From positions 698,927-762,926 of the forward strand of contig NZ_JANQAH010000007.1 in NCBI RefSeq assembly GCF_024707125.1: DNA of 64,000 bases, written 5' to 3'. Below the pieces are notes generated by a model. The model saw only the letters and a list, made by a program, of their open reading frames with translations, was not told the DNA's origin and made no database searches. The position numbers and the translations under genes were made by a program. Shown piece after piece: positions 1 through 9,603 of the stretch (position 1 is its first letter; every line of letters begins with the position of its first letter). Origin of the DNA: Devosia sp. Its GTDB lineage: Bacteria; Pseudomonadota; Alphaproteobacteria; Rhizobiales; Devosiaceae.

Positions 1-2152
1 CCTGCCCCGCAGCGTGATTTCGCCGGTCATGGCGACATCATTGCGTACCGGAATGCCGGTCATCACCGAGACGATGGCGGTCGCAAGACCGATACCGGCA
101 GACGGACCATCCTTGGGCGTTGCGCCTTCCGGCAGGTGGACGTGGATGTCGCGGGTATCGAACATCGGCGGCTTGATGCCGAAGTCGATCGAGCGGGAGC
201 GGACATAGGCCGTGGCCGCCGTCAGCGATTCCTTCATCACTTCCTTGATGTTGCCGGTGACCGTCATGCGGCCCTTGCCCGGCGTCATCACGCCTTCAAT
301 GGTCAGCAGCTCGCCACCAACCGAAGTCCAGGCGAGACCGGTAACCAGGCCAACCTGCGATTCGGCTTCGATTTCGCCATGCGTGAAGATCGAGGGGCCG
401 AGATATTTGGCCAGACGTTCCTCATCGATGGTGATCGACTTGGTCTTGGTACGGACGATGTCCGTAACCGCCTTGCGCATCAGCTTGGAGATTTCGCGCT
501 TCAGATTGCGGACGCCGGCCTCGCGGGTATAGCCGCGGATGACCTTCATCAGCATATCGTCATCGAGCACGAACTCGCCGTGGGCCACGCCGTTTTCCTT
601 GGCGGCTTCCGGGATCAGGTGCTGCTTGGCGATCGCGTGCTTCTCCTGCTCGGTGTAGCCCGAGAGGCGAATGATCTCCATGCGGTCCATCAGCGGGCCG
701 GGGATGTTCAGCGTGTTCGAAGTCGTCACGAACATCACGTCCGAAAGGTCATAGTCGACCTCGAGGTAGTGATCGGCGAACGTATTGTTCTGTTCGGGAT
801 CGAGCACTTCGAGCAGAGCCGAAGACGGATCGCCGCGGAAGTCCTGGCCCATCTTGTCGATTTCGTCGAGCAGGAAGAGCGGGTTGGACTTGCCGACCTT
901 CTTGAGCGACTGGATGATCTTGCCGGGCATGGAGCCGATATAGGTGCGGCGGTGACCGCGGATTTCGGCTTCGTCACGGACGCCACCAAGCGCCATGCGC
1001 ACGAATTCGCGGCCGGTCGCCTTGGCGATCGACTTGCCGAGCGAGGTCTTGCCGACGCCCGGAGGGCCGACGAGGCACAGGATCGGGCCCTTGAGCGTAC
1101 CGGTACGAGCCTGCACGGCCAGGTATTCAAGGATGCGTTCCTTGACCTTTTCGAGGCCGTAGTGGTCTTCGTCGAGCACCTTTTTCAGCCAGGGCCAAGT
1201 CGCGCTTGACCTTGGTCTTCTTGCCCCATGGGAGGCCCAGAAGCGTATCAAGGTAGTTACGCACGACGGTGGCCTCAGCCGACATCGGGCTCATGGCCTT
1301 GAGCTTCTTGACTTCGCCATCGGCCTTGGCCCGAGCTTCCTTGGAAAGCTTGGTCTTGGCGATGCGCTCTTCCAGTTCGGTGATCTCGTTGGCGCCGTCT
1401 TCGCCGTCGCCGAGTTCCTTCTGGATCGCCTTCATCTGCTCGTTGAGATAGTACTCGCGCTGCGTCTTCTCCATCTGGCGCTTGACGCGCGAGCGGATAC
1501 GCTTTTCCACCTGCAGCACGCCGATCTCACCTTCCATCAGGCCTATCACCTTCTGGAAGCGTTCGATCACCGAGATCGTGGAAAGCAGGTCTTCCTTTTC
1601 CGGGATCTTGATGACGAGGTGGCTGGCAATGGTATCGGCGAGCTTGGACGGGCTCTCAATCTGACCGACCGCAGCCACGACCTCTGCCGAGATCTTCTTG
1701 TTCAGCTTGACGTAGTTCTCGAATTCGCTCTGAGCGGAGCGCGCCAGAGCTTCAAGCTCGGTCGCATCTTCCTCGGGCTCGGGAAGCGGGCTCGCTTCAG
1801 CTTCGAAATACTCTTCCGTCTGCAGATAATTGTCGATGGTCGCGCGGCTGAGGCCTTCCACGAGGACCTTCACGGTGCCATCGGGAAGTTTCAGAAGCTG
1901 GAGCACAGTTGCGATGGTGCCGGTGCCATAAATCTGGTCCGGAGCTGGATCATCGTCCTGCGCGTTCTTCTGGGTCACGACAAGAATGTGCTTGTCGTCG
2001 CGCATGACCTCTTCAAGAGCCTTGACCGACTTTTCGCGACCGACAAACAGCGGCACGATCATTCCGGGGAAGACCACGATGTCGCGCAGGGGAAGAACCG
2101 GGTAAACCCGGTCCCGGCTCACTTCGCCGGTGGGATTGACGTCCGACATCAT
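1..2152 (-). CDS. lon: Endopeptidase La (Lon), cut by window edge and frameshifted
   Basis: ATP-dependent serine protease that degrades misfolded and regulatory proteins in the cytoplasm. The N-terminal substrate domain is followed by an AAA+ module with Walker A GPPGVGKT near codon 362, and the DGPSAG motif holding the catalytic serine lies near codon 684. The catalytic lysine and C-terminus lie beyond base 1. The frame breaks at a run of five T (1181-1185; A5 on the coding strand), where one base too many separates DLALAEK from VLDEDHYG. Both halves match Lon continuously, so this is probably a sequencing error. Two adjacent ATGs (2152, 2149) are possible; AGGA spacing favours 2149. A heat-shock-type promoter lies upstream. 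It follows clpX at a distance, as in the usual rhizobial clpP-clpX-lon order. Confidence 0.93.
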
Positions 2153-2243
2153 ATTTCCTTTCCGGGGCGCGCCGGGAGGAATTGGAGTAGCGCGCCCGTA
2201 TTGCGACTGCCCAATCCTGGAAGGCTGGGCGATTCAGGTTAAT

Positions 2244-2271
2244 AAATAGGGTGGACTACCCTCGCCGCAAG
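2244..2271 (-). promoter_or_regulatory. Candidate sigma32 (RpoH) promoter of lon
   Basis: On the minus strand CTTG (2271-2268) is followed after 17 bases by CCTATTT (2250-2244). This fits the alphaproteobacterial heat-shock pattern CTTG-N16-18-CYTATNT. It lies about 95 bases before the lon start. A similar element precedes clpP, which supports the reading. Seen by pattern matching only. Confidence 0.5.
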
Positions 2272-2475
2272 TCAATCATTGCGGTTTTGTGACCTATTGC
2301 ACCGCTTCGCACAGCAGGCATGCATATCAAGGCAGGAACAGGCGTGTGCCTTGGATGCAAAGGAGAATCTGTCTTTTGCGCATTCGGAAGACTGTGTCGC
2401 ACCCTATAGATTGGGTGTGACAGGAAGCTGTGCCATGCTTTGCCAACAACCATGCCCCAAAATGAGGACCAAACA

Positions 2476-3447
2476 ATGGTAACCAAACCCAAACGGATCG
2501 ACATTCTGGGCGTAGCAACGGCCTCAGGCGCGTCGGTTCGCGGCTGCGGCATGGGACCCGAGGCGCTGCGGGTGGCGGGGCTGCTTGAGGCGCTGGTGGA
2601 GCTGGAGCATTCGATTGCCGACCACGGCGATCTCCGGCGCGTATATCCTGAGATCAGCACCAATCCGTCGAGCTGGCGACTGCCGGATGAGCGCAAGGCC
2701 GATGTGCTTGAGCTGGCGGAACGTACCAGCCAGGCTGGCTTCGACATCCTCACCAATGGCAACTTCCCGATCTTTGTTGGCGGCGACCATTCGATCGCCA
2801 TGGGGTCGCTGTCAGCTGTGTCGCGGTACAATGAAACCAAGGGCAAGCCGGTACATGTGCTCTGGGTGGATGCGCATGCCGACTACAACACGCCTGACAC
2901 CTCGCCTTCCGGCAACCTCCATGGGATGCCGTTGGCGCTGCTTTGTGGCGAGCCGGGGTTTGACGACAGTTTTAAGGGCGATTGGCTCGGGAAGATCGAG
3001 CCGCGCAATGTGACGATCTTTGGGGCGCGTTCGATCGATCGCGAGGAGCGCCGGCTGTTGCAGGCGCGGGGCGTCGAGGTGATCGACATGCGCAAGATTG
3101 ATCAGACCGGCGTGGTCGGGTTGATGCAGCCGATACTTGACCGCGTGAAGGCGGCGAATGGGCATCTGCATGTGAGTTTTGACGTGGACGTGGTCGACCC
3201 GGCTTTGGCGCCGGGCGGTGGTACGCTGGTGCCGGGCGGGCTAACCTATCGCGAGGCGCATCTGATCATGGAAATGCTGCACGATAGCGGCGTGGTGGGG
3301 TCGCTGGATATCGTGGAGCTCAATCCGTTCGTCGACCACGGCGGCAAGAGCGCGACGTTGCTGGTGGACCTGGTGGCAAGCCTTTTCGGGCGTTCGATCA
3401 TGGGCGAGGAGCCAGGGCCCGTGGAGTTTGTGACCGGCGAGGACTAG
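2476..3447 (+). CDS. rocF: Arginase / ureohydrolase family protein
   Basis: Predicted manganese hydrolase converting arginine to ornithine and urea. The family metal ligands are visible: GGDHS near residue 102, DAHADYN near 132 and SFDVDVVDP near 234. Length (323 aa) fits arginase. A longer frame opens at 2440, but ATG 2476 has GAGGA seven bases upstream and begins the conserved region. It stands alone on the plus strand between lon and a HEAT-like gene, both on minus. Agmatinase or another ureohydrolase cannot be excluded, although spacing of the motifs looks like bacterial arginase; the symbol follows that reading. Confidence 0.85.
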   Translation: MVTKPKRIDILGVATASGASVRGCGMGPEALRVAGLLEALVELEHSIADHGDLRRVYPEISTNPSSWRLPDERKADVLELAERTSQAGFDILTNGNFPIFVGGDHSIAMGSLSAVSRYNETKGKPVHVLWVDAHADYNTPDTSPSGNLHGMPLALLCGEPGFDDSFKGDWLGKIEPRNVTIFGARSIDREERRLLQARGVEVIDMRKIDQTGVVGLMQPILDRVKAANGHLHVSFDVDVVDPALAPGGGTLVPGGLTYREAHLIMEMLHDSGVVGSLDIVELNPFVDHGGKSATLLVDLVASLFGRSIMGEEPGPVEFVTGED

Positions 3448-3461
3448 GCACGGGCTTTCCT

Positions 3462-4388
3462 TCAATCTCCACTGGCAACCGAAGCGCGACGGGCCAGGAA
3501 TTGTCCGCGCTCGCGGACCGAGCGGCTCTTGTCCTTGAGGAGCCGAGCGATTGCCTGCTCTTCCCTTACGACTTGGACAGAACTCTCAACCAGTGCCCCT
3601 GCCGCGAGCCAACGTACAGATGCAAAGCGGTCCCGCAGGCCCGCTTCGACAAGTACGTTACGATCGACTTGGACGGTCAGCGGGCGATGCTCGAAGGTCA
3701 AGCCGCTTTTGTAGATGGCATAGCGAAGTTCTTCGGCCCTCTTAACGTGAGGAGACCGCCATCTGGCTTCGCCAGCAAGCAGCGTCTGAAACGCAACCTT
3801 TCGAACCTGAGGTTGAACCGCGCCTCGAGCCAGCTCTACAAGAAATCCGTCTATCCATTCATGCCGCAGCAGATGTTGGAGCTGGCGACCCACCCCGCCA
3901 TTGCGGGCGCTCATCAAACTCGAAGCCAATTGCCTTACGACGTCGGGCCGGCCCAACAGCGCGTCAACCTCGGCAATTGCCGGTGGCTCCCAGCGCTGCC
4001 AGAGCGACCAACGAGATAGGAGATGTGGCGCCGCCGCCACGACGATATCCGCACTTGCGGTCGCGAACAGTCTCCTCGCTGCGGCAAGAGCTGCAGTCCT
4101 TACTTCCGGCACCCAGTCGTTGAGCCTGTCAGCAAGCTCGCGCAACTCTTCGGCAGAAACAATTGGAACCTCGAGGGCATTGAGGGCGGCCTCACGCACA
4201 TATCCATTTCTGTGCCGCATCAGGGGCCATGTCGACGGCATTCCTGACTGCAAGTGCAAGCTTACCGCCAGACGAGCGGAAGCTGGCGGACTTAGGCGCC
4301 TCGCCCAGACCGCCGCCAGACGCCAGCGCATCAACCAGAAAAGCCGCCGTAGCCCGAAAAGCCGCCGTGACACGCGCCCTGCCCCCAA
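3462..4388 (-). CDS. HEAT-repeat-like protein
   Basis: Hypothetical protein of about 308 aa built of repeated amphipathic helices with the spacing of HEAT or PBS-lyase repeats, for example VREAALNALE, VPEVRTAALAAARRLF, VRWLAAGALVES and SVRERGQFLARRA. Such proteins usually serve as scaffolds; no catalytic motif is seen. The stop lies 14 bases from the arginase stop, so the two genes converge. The start is uncertain: this frame would begin at a TTG, and a second frame (4434-4192) with an ATG start also reads plausibly for the first 60 codons, so a frameshift near 4200-4240 is possible. The gene begins just beyond the clpX terminator and is probably a separate transcript. Confidence 0.7.
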   Translation of the reverse strand: MGAGRVSRRLFGLRRLFWLMRWRLAAVWARRLSPPASARLAVSLHLQSGMPSTWPLMRHRNGYVREAALNALEVPIVSAEELRELADRLNDWVPEVRTAALAAARRLFATASADIVVAAAPHLLSRWSLWQRWEPPAIAEVDALLGRPDVVRQLASSLMSARNGGVGRQLQHLLRHEWIDGFLVELARGAVQPQVRKVAFQTLLAGEARWRSPHVKRAEELRYAIYKSGLTFEHRPLTVQVDRNVLVEAGLRDRFASVRWLAAGALVESSVQVVREEQAIARLLKDKSRSVRERGQFLARRASVASGD

Positions 4389-4443
4389 TTCCCCGCGACC
4401 TCATCACTGTTCGCAAGTACATGCAGACAGGCAATCGCGGAAC

Positions 4444-4469
4444 AAAAAAACGCCGGGCACTGCCCGGCG
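4444..4469 (-). terminator. Rho-independent terminator of clpX
   Basis: On the minus strand an 8 bp stem (CGCCGGGC/GCCCGGCG) with a three-base loop is followed by seven T. It begins 26 bases after the clpX stop codon. Confidence 0.88.
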
Positions 4470-4494
4470 TTTCAATCGCTTGCGCAGCTGGCGA

Positions 4495-5772
4495 TCAGGC
4501 CGATGCCGGCTCTTCGTCTTTCTTGCGCTCGGAGTAGATGTAGAGCGGACGGACGTCCTTGCCCTTCACCACTTCTTCCGAGATCACCACTTCTTCGACG
4601 CCTTCGAGCGAGGGCAGATCGTACATGGTGTCAAGCAGGATCGCTTCCATGATCGAGCGGAGGCCGCGGGCGCCGGTCTTGCGCTCGATGGCCTTCTCGG
4701 CGATCGCCTTGAGGGCGTCTTCGTGGAAGGTCAGTTCGACTTCTTCCATCTGGAAGAGGCGCTGGTACTGGCGGACGAGAGCGTTCTTCGGAGCCGTCAG
4801 GATTTCGATCAGGGCCGGAATGTCGAGGTCTTCCAGGGTCGCGAGGACCGGGAGACGACCGATGAATTCCGGGATCAGGCCGAAACGGACGAGATCTTCC
4901 GGAGCGACGTCCTTGAGCAGTTCGCCGACGCGACGGTCCTGCGGATCCTTGACGGTGGCCGCAAAGCCGATGCCCGAACCTTCGCCGCGAGCGGAGATGA
5001 TCTTTTCAAGACCAGCGAAAGCGCCGCCGCAGATGAAGAGGATGTTCGTCGTATCGACCTGCAGGAATTCCTGCTGCGGATGCTTGCGGCCGCCCTGCGG
5101 AGGCACGGAGGCAACGGTGCCTTCCATGATCTTGAGGAGAGCCTGCTGCACGCCTTCGCCCGACACGTCGCGAGTGATCGACGGATTGTCCGACTTGCGG
5201 GAAATCTTGTCGACTTCGTCGATATAGACGATGCCGCGCTGGGCCTTTTCGACATTGTAGTCGGCGGCCTGCAGGAGCTTGAGAATGATGTTTTCGACGT
5301 CTTCACCGACATAACCGGCTTCGGTCAGGGTCGTGGCGTCAGCCATGGTGAAGGGCACGTCGAGAATGCGTGCGAGCGTCTGCGCGAGCAGGGTCTTACC
5401 GGAACCGGTGGGACCGATGAGCAGAATGTTGGACTTCGAGAGCTCGACGTCCTGATTCTTGGTCGCGTGGTGGAGGCGCTTGTAGTGGTTGTGGACGGCC
5501 ACGGAAAGGACGCGCTTGGCGCGACCCTGGCCGATGACGTAGTCGTCGAGCACCTTGCAGATATCGGCAGGGGTCGGCACGCCATCGGAGGACTTGACCA
5601 TGGAGGTCTTGTTCTCTTCGCGGATGATGTCCATGCACAGTTCGACGCATTCATCGCAGATGAATACGGTCGGCCCGGCGATCAGCTTGCGAACCTCATG
5701 CTGCGACTTGCCGCAGAACGAGCAGTACAGCGTGTTCTTGGAGGTTTCGCCGTTCGTTGTCTCTTTGGACAT
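4495..5772 (-). CDS. clpX: ATP-dependent Clp protease ATP-binding subunit ClpX
   Basis: AAA+ unfoldase that feeds substrates to ClpP. The N-terminal zinc-binding domain has Cys17, Cys20, Cys39 and Cys42. Walker A (GPTGSGKT) lies near residue 124, followed by the pore loop GYVGED, Walker B (VYIDEVD) and the IGF loop ([10 protein letters not shown]) that docks on ClpP. Full length at 425 aa. It lies 173 bases downstream of clpP in the same direction and may be cotranscribed with it; the gap contains two imperfect hairpins. A strong terminator follows. No unusual features. Confidence 0.97.
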   Translation of the reverse strand: MSKETTNGETSKNTLYCSFCGKSQHEVRKLIAGPTVFICDECVELCMDIIREENKTSMVKSSDGVPTPADICKVLDDYVIGQGRAKRVLSVAVHNHYKRLHHATKNQDVELSKSNILLIGPTGSGKTLLAQTLARILDVPFTMADATTLTEAGYVGEDVENIILKLLQAADYNVEKAQRGIVYIDEVDKISRKSDNPSITRDVSGEGVQQALLKIMEGTVASVPPQGGRKHPQQEFLQVDTTNILFICGGAFAGLEKIISARGEGSGIGFAATVKDPQDRRVGELLKDVAPEDLVRFGLIPEFIGRLPVLATLEDLDIPALIEILTAPKNALVRQYQRLFQMEEVELTFHEDALKAIAEKAIERKTGARGLRSIMEAILLDTMYDLPSLEGVEEVVISEEVVKGKDVRPLYIYSERKKDEEPASA

Positions 5773-5806
5773 CTAGTCACTCCCGGGGACTTTTGGCCCC
5801 CAAAAT

Positions 5807-5882
5807 CAGCGTTATCGGAAACCGTAACGCTGAAGACATAAAGAAAGTCTAAGCCGAAACGACCTTAAAGGCCGTTCCGGCT
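5807..5882. other. Two imperfect hairpins between clpP and clpX
   Basis: CAGCGTTA...TAACGCTG (5807-5832, with inner CGG/CCG and a one-base bulge) and AGCCG-AACG...CGTT-CGGCT (about 5853-5882). Neither has a T run, so they are not clear terminators. They could be processing sites or a regulatory leader of clpX. Function unknown. Confidence 0.35.
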
Positions 5883-5945
5883 GTGTGCAATTGCCTGGGG
5901 ATCACAGTCCACGGCGCATCAGCAATGTGCTTAACGCGCGTCAAA

Positions 5946-6575
5946 TCAGGCAGATGCCTCGGGGACGGCGCGCTTTTCGAACACGGAATCGATGAGGCCG
6001 AAGGTCTGCGCTTCCTCGGGGCTCAGGAAGCGATCGCGCTCGAGAGCGTTCTCGATTTCCTCGTAAGTACGGCCCGTGTGCTTTTCATAAATCTGATTAA
6101 GACGGCGCTTCAAACCCTCGACTTCCTTGGCATGAATCAGGATGTCAGTGACCTGACCCTGGAAGCCGCCGGAAGGCTGGTGAACCATGACGCGCGAGTT
6201 CGGCAGCGAGGTGCGCATGCCCTTTTCGCCAGCGGCGAGGAGCAGCGAACCCATGGATGCGGCCTGGCCCATGACCATGGTGGCAACGGCCGGACGGATG
6301 AACTGCATCGTGTCGTAAATGGAAAGGCCAGCCGTCACCACGCCACCAGGCGAGTTGATGTACATGGCGATTTCCTTCTTCGGATTCTCTGATTCGAGGA
6401 ACAGAAGCTGGGCGACGATGAGCGAGGCCATATTGTCCTCGACCACACCGGTCACGAAAATGATGCGCTCGCGCAGCAGGCGCGAGTAGATGTCGAAAGC
6501 GCGTTCGCCACGGTTCGACTGCTCGACCACCATGGGAACGAGCGTGTTCATGTAAAGATCGTGCGGATCCCGCAT
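5946..6575 (-). CDS. clpP: ATP-dependent Clp protease proteolytic subunit ClpP
   Basis: Serine peptidase forming the tetradecameric chamber of ClpXP. The catalytic triad reads Ser107 (GQAASMGS), His132 (VMVHQPSGG) and Asp181 (ERDRF). Length 209 aa is normal and the start [19 protein letters not shown] matches alphaproteobacterial ClpP1. First gene of the clpP-clpX pair on the minus strand. A sigma32-like promoter at 6744-6772 suggests heat induction, as known for this family in related bacteria. Confidence 0.97.
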   Translation of the reverse strand: MRDPHDLYMNTLVPMVVEQSNRGERAFDIYSRLLRERIIFVTGVVEDNMASLIVAQLLFLESENPKKEIAMYINSPGGVVTAGLSIYDTMQFIRPAVATMVMGQAASMGSLLLAAGEKGMRTSLPNSRVMVHQPSGGFQGQVTDILIHAKEVEGLKRRLNQIYEKHTGRTYEEIENALERDRFLSPEEAQTFGLIDSVFEKRAVPEASA

Positions 6576-6920
6576 ATTTTGCCCCTTGGCCCCCGTCGGC
6601 GTCGCAAGCGGACGGCAGGCTTAGTTGGTTGGCCCACGCCCCTGCCCCGAACGCGCACATGGCAAGGCAGAAACGCAGGTGAAATTCAGATCGGCGCGAC
6701 TGGCCGATTGCAGCTATGCCGCCTTAACGGGCGGTAAAGGGACAAATAGGCGGCAATGGGGCCGGCTTCAATAGACCGTCTCCCTCACAGTGACACTAAG
6801 GTGAATGCGGCGTTTGGGATGTTTGCCGAGTTGGGTCAGCTGCGCACAAACAGGTTTGAGACCTCGGTTGATTTTGTTCCTCTTTTGTTCTAGTCATCTG
6901 CGATCTTGAGGGAGGACTAT
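6576..6920. other. Divergent intergenic region clpP / SnoaL-like gene
   Basis: Holds the candidate heat-shock promoter of clpP. The rest has no coding signal that I can support. AT-rich stretches near 6870-6895 could carry the promoter of the plus-strand gene, but no clear -35/-10 pair stands out. Confidence 0.5.
6744..6772 (-). promoter_or_regulatory. Candidate sigma32 (RpoH) promoter of clpP
   Basis: On the minus strand ATTGAA begins at 6772, and CCTATTT (6750-6744) follows the ATTG after 18 bases. It differs from CTTG-N16-18-CYTATNT at one -35 base. It lies about 170 bases before clpP and shares its -10 element with the lon promoter. Confidence 0.45.
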
Positions 6921-7316
6921 ATGGATCATCCGGTTCTGGAACTGGAGCGCGCTGCCATGGCCCGTTGGTGCAGAGGCGAAACGCAAGGCTTCGTCGACCT
7001 GCTCGATGAGGATGTCGTTTATTTCGACCCGACGACAGCGAGTCGGCTCAACAAGGCGGCCCTGGTGGCGATGTATGCCGAGATCGAAGGAACGATCTTT
7101 GCCGACCGCTACGAATTCATCGAGCCGCTGGTGCAGGAAATCGGCGACGCGGCGGTGCTGACGTTCAGGTTTGTCTCGTGGGACAATGAAGGCAATGCGC
7201 TGCGCTGGAATTGCACCGAGGTGTTCCGGCGCCGTGGTGACGTGTGGCGGATCATCCAGACCCATTGGTCGATCACCGAGGCCGGCATACCGGACCCGGC
7301 ACCCCATACGCTTTAG
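6921..7316 (+). CDS. SnoaL-like / NTF2-fold protein
   Basis: Small protein (131 aa) with the cone-shaped NTF2-like fold pattern: an N-terminal helix pair, then LLDEDVVYFDP and the closing strands AVLTFRFVSWDN and VWRIIQTHWSIT. This pattern is typical of SnoaL or DUF4440 proteins acting on unknown small molecules. ATG 6921 is chosen over an upstream TTG (6906) because GGAGG lies five bases before it. Single gene between divergent clpP and a convergent small gene. The exact substrate cannot be inferred. Confidence 0.8.
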   Translation: MDHPVLELERAAMARWCRGETQGFVDLLDEDVVYFDPTTASRLNKAALVAMYAEIEGTIFADRYEFIEPLVQEIGDAAVLTFRFVSWDNEGNALRWNCTEVFRRRGDVWRIIQTHWSITEAGIPDPAPHTL

Positions 7317-7352
7317 GGAAGATGCGGCGGGAAGCGTTCCCGCCGCAAGAAT

Positions 7353-7592
7353 CTATTCGGCGCTGCCGGAGAACGAGACGGCAATGCCCTTTTTCTTGAA
7401 ATAGGCCTGCATGAGCTTGCGGCCCTGGCGATTGGGCTGGGCGAGCTTGGAGGTTTCGAACACGGCTTCCTTGGCGCCTTCACGAGCCATGGCGGCCTTG
7501 AGCGCTGCAATGTGAAGATCGATGTCTTCGTTGTTGTTCTTGATCGAGGCGTAGATGGCGTCGATCGCTGCGGAAACGGTGATGTCGCTCAC
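7353..7592 (-). CDS. Conserved hypothetical small protein
   Basis: Predicted cytosolic protein of 79 aa beginning VSDITVSAAIDAIYASI and ending FKKKGIAVSFSGSAE. It is rich in charged helices, with no catalytic motif or membrane segment. I recall similar short proteins in rhizobia but no assigned function. The start GTG 7592 is preceded by GAAGGA; a longer frame from 7628 lacks support. The stop lies 36 bases from that of the convergent SnoaL-like gene. Confidence 0.65.
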   Translation of the reverse strand: MSDITVSAAIDAIYASIKNNNEDIDLHIAALKAAMAREGAKEAVFETSKLAQPNRQGRKLMQAYFKKKGIAVSFSGSAE

Positions 7593-7675
7593 GTGCGTAT
7601 TTCCTTCGTCGCGTTTTGGCGCTCTCAAGACATCATTGCGGGTCTTTTGCCAAGGGTTTTCACCCTAATCTCGGT

Positions 7676-7741
7676 GTCATTCCCGCGAAAGCGGGAACCC
7701 CCATTTGAGGAAACAGAGATCCCAGCTTTCGCGGGGATGAC
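7676..7741. repeat. Family A palindromic repeat, paired hairpins
   Basis: GTCATTCCCGCGAAAGCGGG is followed 20-30 bases later by a second hairpin in inverted orientation ending GCTTTCGCGGGGATGAC. It is one of at least ten related copies in the window. The structure resembles the paired REP elements of other proteobacteria. Confidence 0.9.
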
Positions 7742-7797
7742 GCCGAGTGGATGAAGGCGCCAGAGCGAGAAGCTAGCTCCCAAACCCGCAGATGCCC

Positions 7798-8196
7798 TCA
7801 TACCAGCGTGAATTCTGGGCGCCCCCCGCCGGTCTCGCTGTGGCGGTCGTTGTCGCGCAGTGGACGAATCTGGATGCGGCAATGGGCGGCGATGGGGTCA
7901 TCGGCGAAGAGGGATTTTGCCTCGTCCATATCCCTGGCTTCGACCAGCACCACGCCGCCGACCACTTCCTTGGTTTCAGCATAGGGGCCGTCGGTCTCGT
8001 TGATACGCACGGGGCGGCGGCGGTCGATCACTTGTTCGGTTGAAACATCAGCCAGGGGCGAGGCGAGGAGCAGGTGGCCGCTGGCGCGCAGTTTTTGGTC
8101 ATGCTCGATGGTCGCGTCGTCGAGGCGGCGCATCTCCTCGGGCGTGACGCCGGCAAAGGCGTCGGGCGCAAAATGGAACAGACAGAGGAATTTCAT
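7798..8196 (-). CDS. YCII-related (DGPF) domain protein
   Basis: Protein of 132 aa beginning MKFLCLFHFAPDAF with the DGPYAETKE motif near residue 70, the hallmark of the DGPF subgroup of YCII-like proteins. It continues with GGVVLVEARDMDEA, the second strand-helix of the dimeric ferredoxin fold. Family members often sit beside ECF sigma factors; none is seen here. Start supported by GGAG eight bases upstream. Function unknown. Confidence 0.85.
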   Translation of the reverse strand: MKFLCLFHFAPDAFAGVTPEEMRRLDDATIEHDQKLRASGHLLLASPLADVSTEQVIDRRRPVRINETDGPYAETKEVVGGVVLVEARDMDEAKSLFADDPIAAHCRIQIRPLRDNDRHSETGGGRPEFTLV

Positions 8197-8346
8197 GTTC
8201 GGTCTCCGTGGTTGGACAGCGACGCGACGAGTGCCCTTTCACGGGCTCGACTAATTTTCTGAGCTTTTTTTCGTTGAGCCACCAGAGGCATTTGCACGGC
8301 GATGGGGTCGGCTTAAGGTGACGGGGTACAAGCCCTACGGACGACC

Positions 8347-9603
8347 ATGGCCGCCATTATTCAAGTCAAGCCGATCACCAATGTTCCGGACACCAGCCGC
8401 GCCAGTGCCGCCCCGCGCGACCCAGAATTCTTCCAGAACCCCTATGCTTTCTATGCCGAGCGGCATGCGAGCAATCCGGCTTTCTTCTGGGAAGAGTATG
8501 GACACTGGTGCTTTGCCGACTTCAAATCCGTCAGCGCCCTGTTACGCGACAAGCGGTTTGGGCGTGAAATCCTGCATGTGGCGACGCGGGAGGAGATCGG
8601 CCTGCCGGAGCCAAAGCCGCATGTGGCGGATTTTGATCTGACCGAGAAATACTCGCTGCTGAACCTAGAACCGCCGGGCCATACGCGGCTGCGCATGCTG
8701 GTCAATCGCGCCTTCGTGTCGCGGCAGGTGGAGCAGTTGCGGCCGCGTATCCGGCAGCTGGCCAACGAGATCATTGATGGGTTCGAGGGCGAGGATAGCG
8801 TTGATCTGATCAAGGCTTTTGCCGCGCCCCTGCCTGCGATCATCATTGCAGAAATGATCGGGCTGCCGGCAGAGGCCGCGCCGCAATTGCTCAATTGGTC
8901 CAATCGCATGGTCACCATGTATATGTATGGGGTGACCTATGAGACCGAGCTTGATGCCAACAAGGCGTCGGCCGATTTCATGACCTATCTTCGCGACGTG
9001 ATCGCCGAGCGCCGGCGGGCGCCGCGCGAAGATTTGCTCACCCACATGCTGACGGCCGAACAGGGTGGCGAGAAGCTGAGCGACGATGAGGTGATGTCCA
9101 CCGCCATCCTGTTGCTCAATGCCGGGCATGAAGCGACCGTGCATACGACCGGCAATGGGGTGAAGTCCATTCTTGAAAGCGGGCTCGATCCCCAGACGCT
9201 GTTTGCGACGCCGGAGCAGACCGAGGCGACAGTGGAAGAGTGCCTGCGCTTCGATGCGCCGCTGCATCTCTTCACGCGCTACGCGCTGACGAACATGGAC
9301 GTAGAAGGGATCCCGTTACGCAAGGGTGACGTGATCGGGCTGATGCTGGGTGCCGCCAATCGCGATCCCTCGCGCTTTGCCGATGCCGGTCGGTTCGATC
9401 CGTTCCGGACGGATGGCGCCAATGTCAGCTTTGGTGCGGGTATTCACTTCTGCATCGGCGCGCCGCTGGCTCGGATCGAGTTGCAGGAGGCGATGTCGGT
9501 GCTGTTCCAGCGGCTGCCGAAGCTGCGGCTGGCGGAAAAACCGAGTTACAACGATGTGTTCCACTTCCATGGGCTCGAAAAGCTCATGGTGCGCTGGAGC
9601 TAA
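8347..9603 (+). CDS. Cytochrome P450
   Basis: Soluble bacterial class I-type P450 of 418 aa, a monooxygenase needing external ferredoxin and reductase; none is encoded nearby. The haem-binding segment [14 protein letters not shown] gives the cysteine ligand at residue 369. The I-helix reads AGHEAT near 259, with the usual acid and threonine of oxygen activation replaced in part, and ExxR appears as ECLR. Substrate cannot be told from sequence. Its stop codon overlaps the stop of the convergent nnr gene by a few bases. The Shine-Dalgarno is weak. Confidence 0.92.
   Translation: MAAIIQVKPITNVPDTSRASAAPRDPEFFQNPYAFYAERHASNPAFFWEEYGHWCFADFKSVSALLRDKRFGREILHVATREEIGLPEPKPHVADFDLTEKYSLLNLEPPGHTRLRMLVNRAFVSRQVEQLRPRIRQLANEIIDGFEGEDSVDLIKAFAAPLPAIIIAEMIGLPAEAAPQLLNWSNRMVTMYMYGVTYETELDANKASADFMTYLRDVIAERRRAPREDLLTHMLTAEQGGEKLSDDEVMSTAILLLNAGHEATVHTTGNGVKSILESGLDPQTLFATPEQTEATVEECLRFDAPLHLFTRYALTNMDVEGIPLRKGDVIGLMLGAANRDPSRFADAGRFDPFRTDGANVSFGAGIHFCIGAPLARIELQEAMSVLFQRLPKLRLAEKPSYNDVFHFHGLEKLMVRWS

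Noticed and set aside
1181..1185. Programmed ribosomal frameshift in lon
   Set aside because: The homopolymer is short, the needed direction differs between the five affected genes, and Lon is not known to use recoding; sequencing error is simpler.
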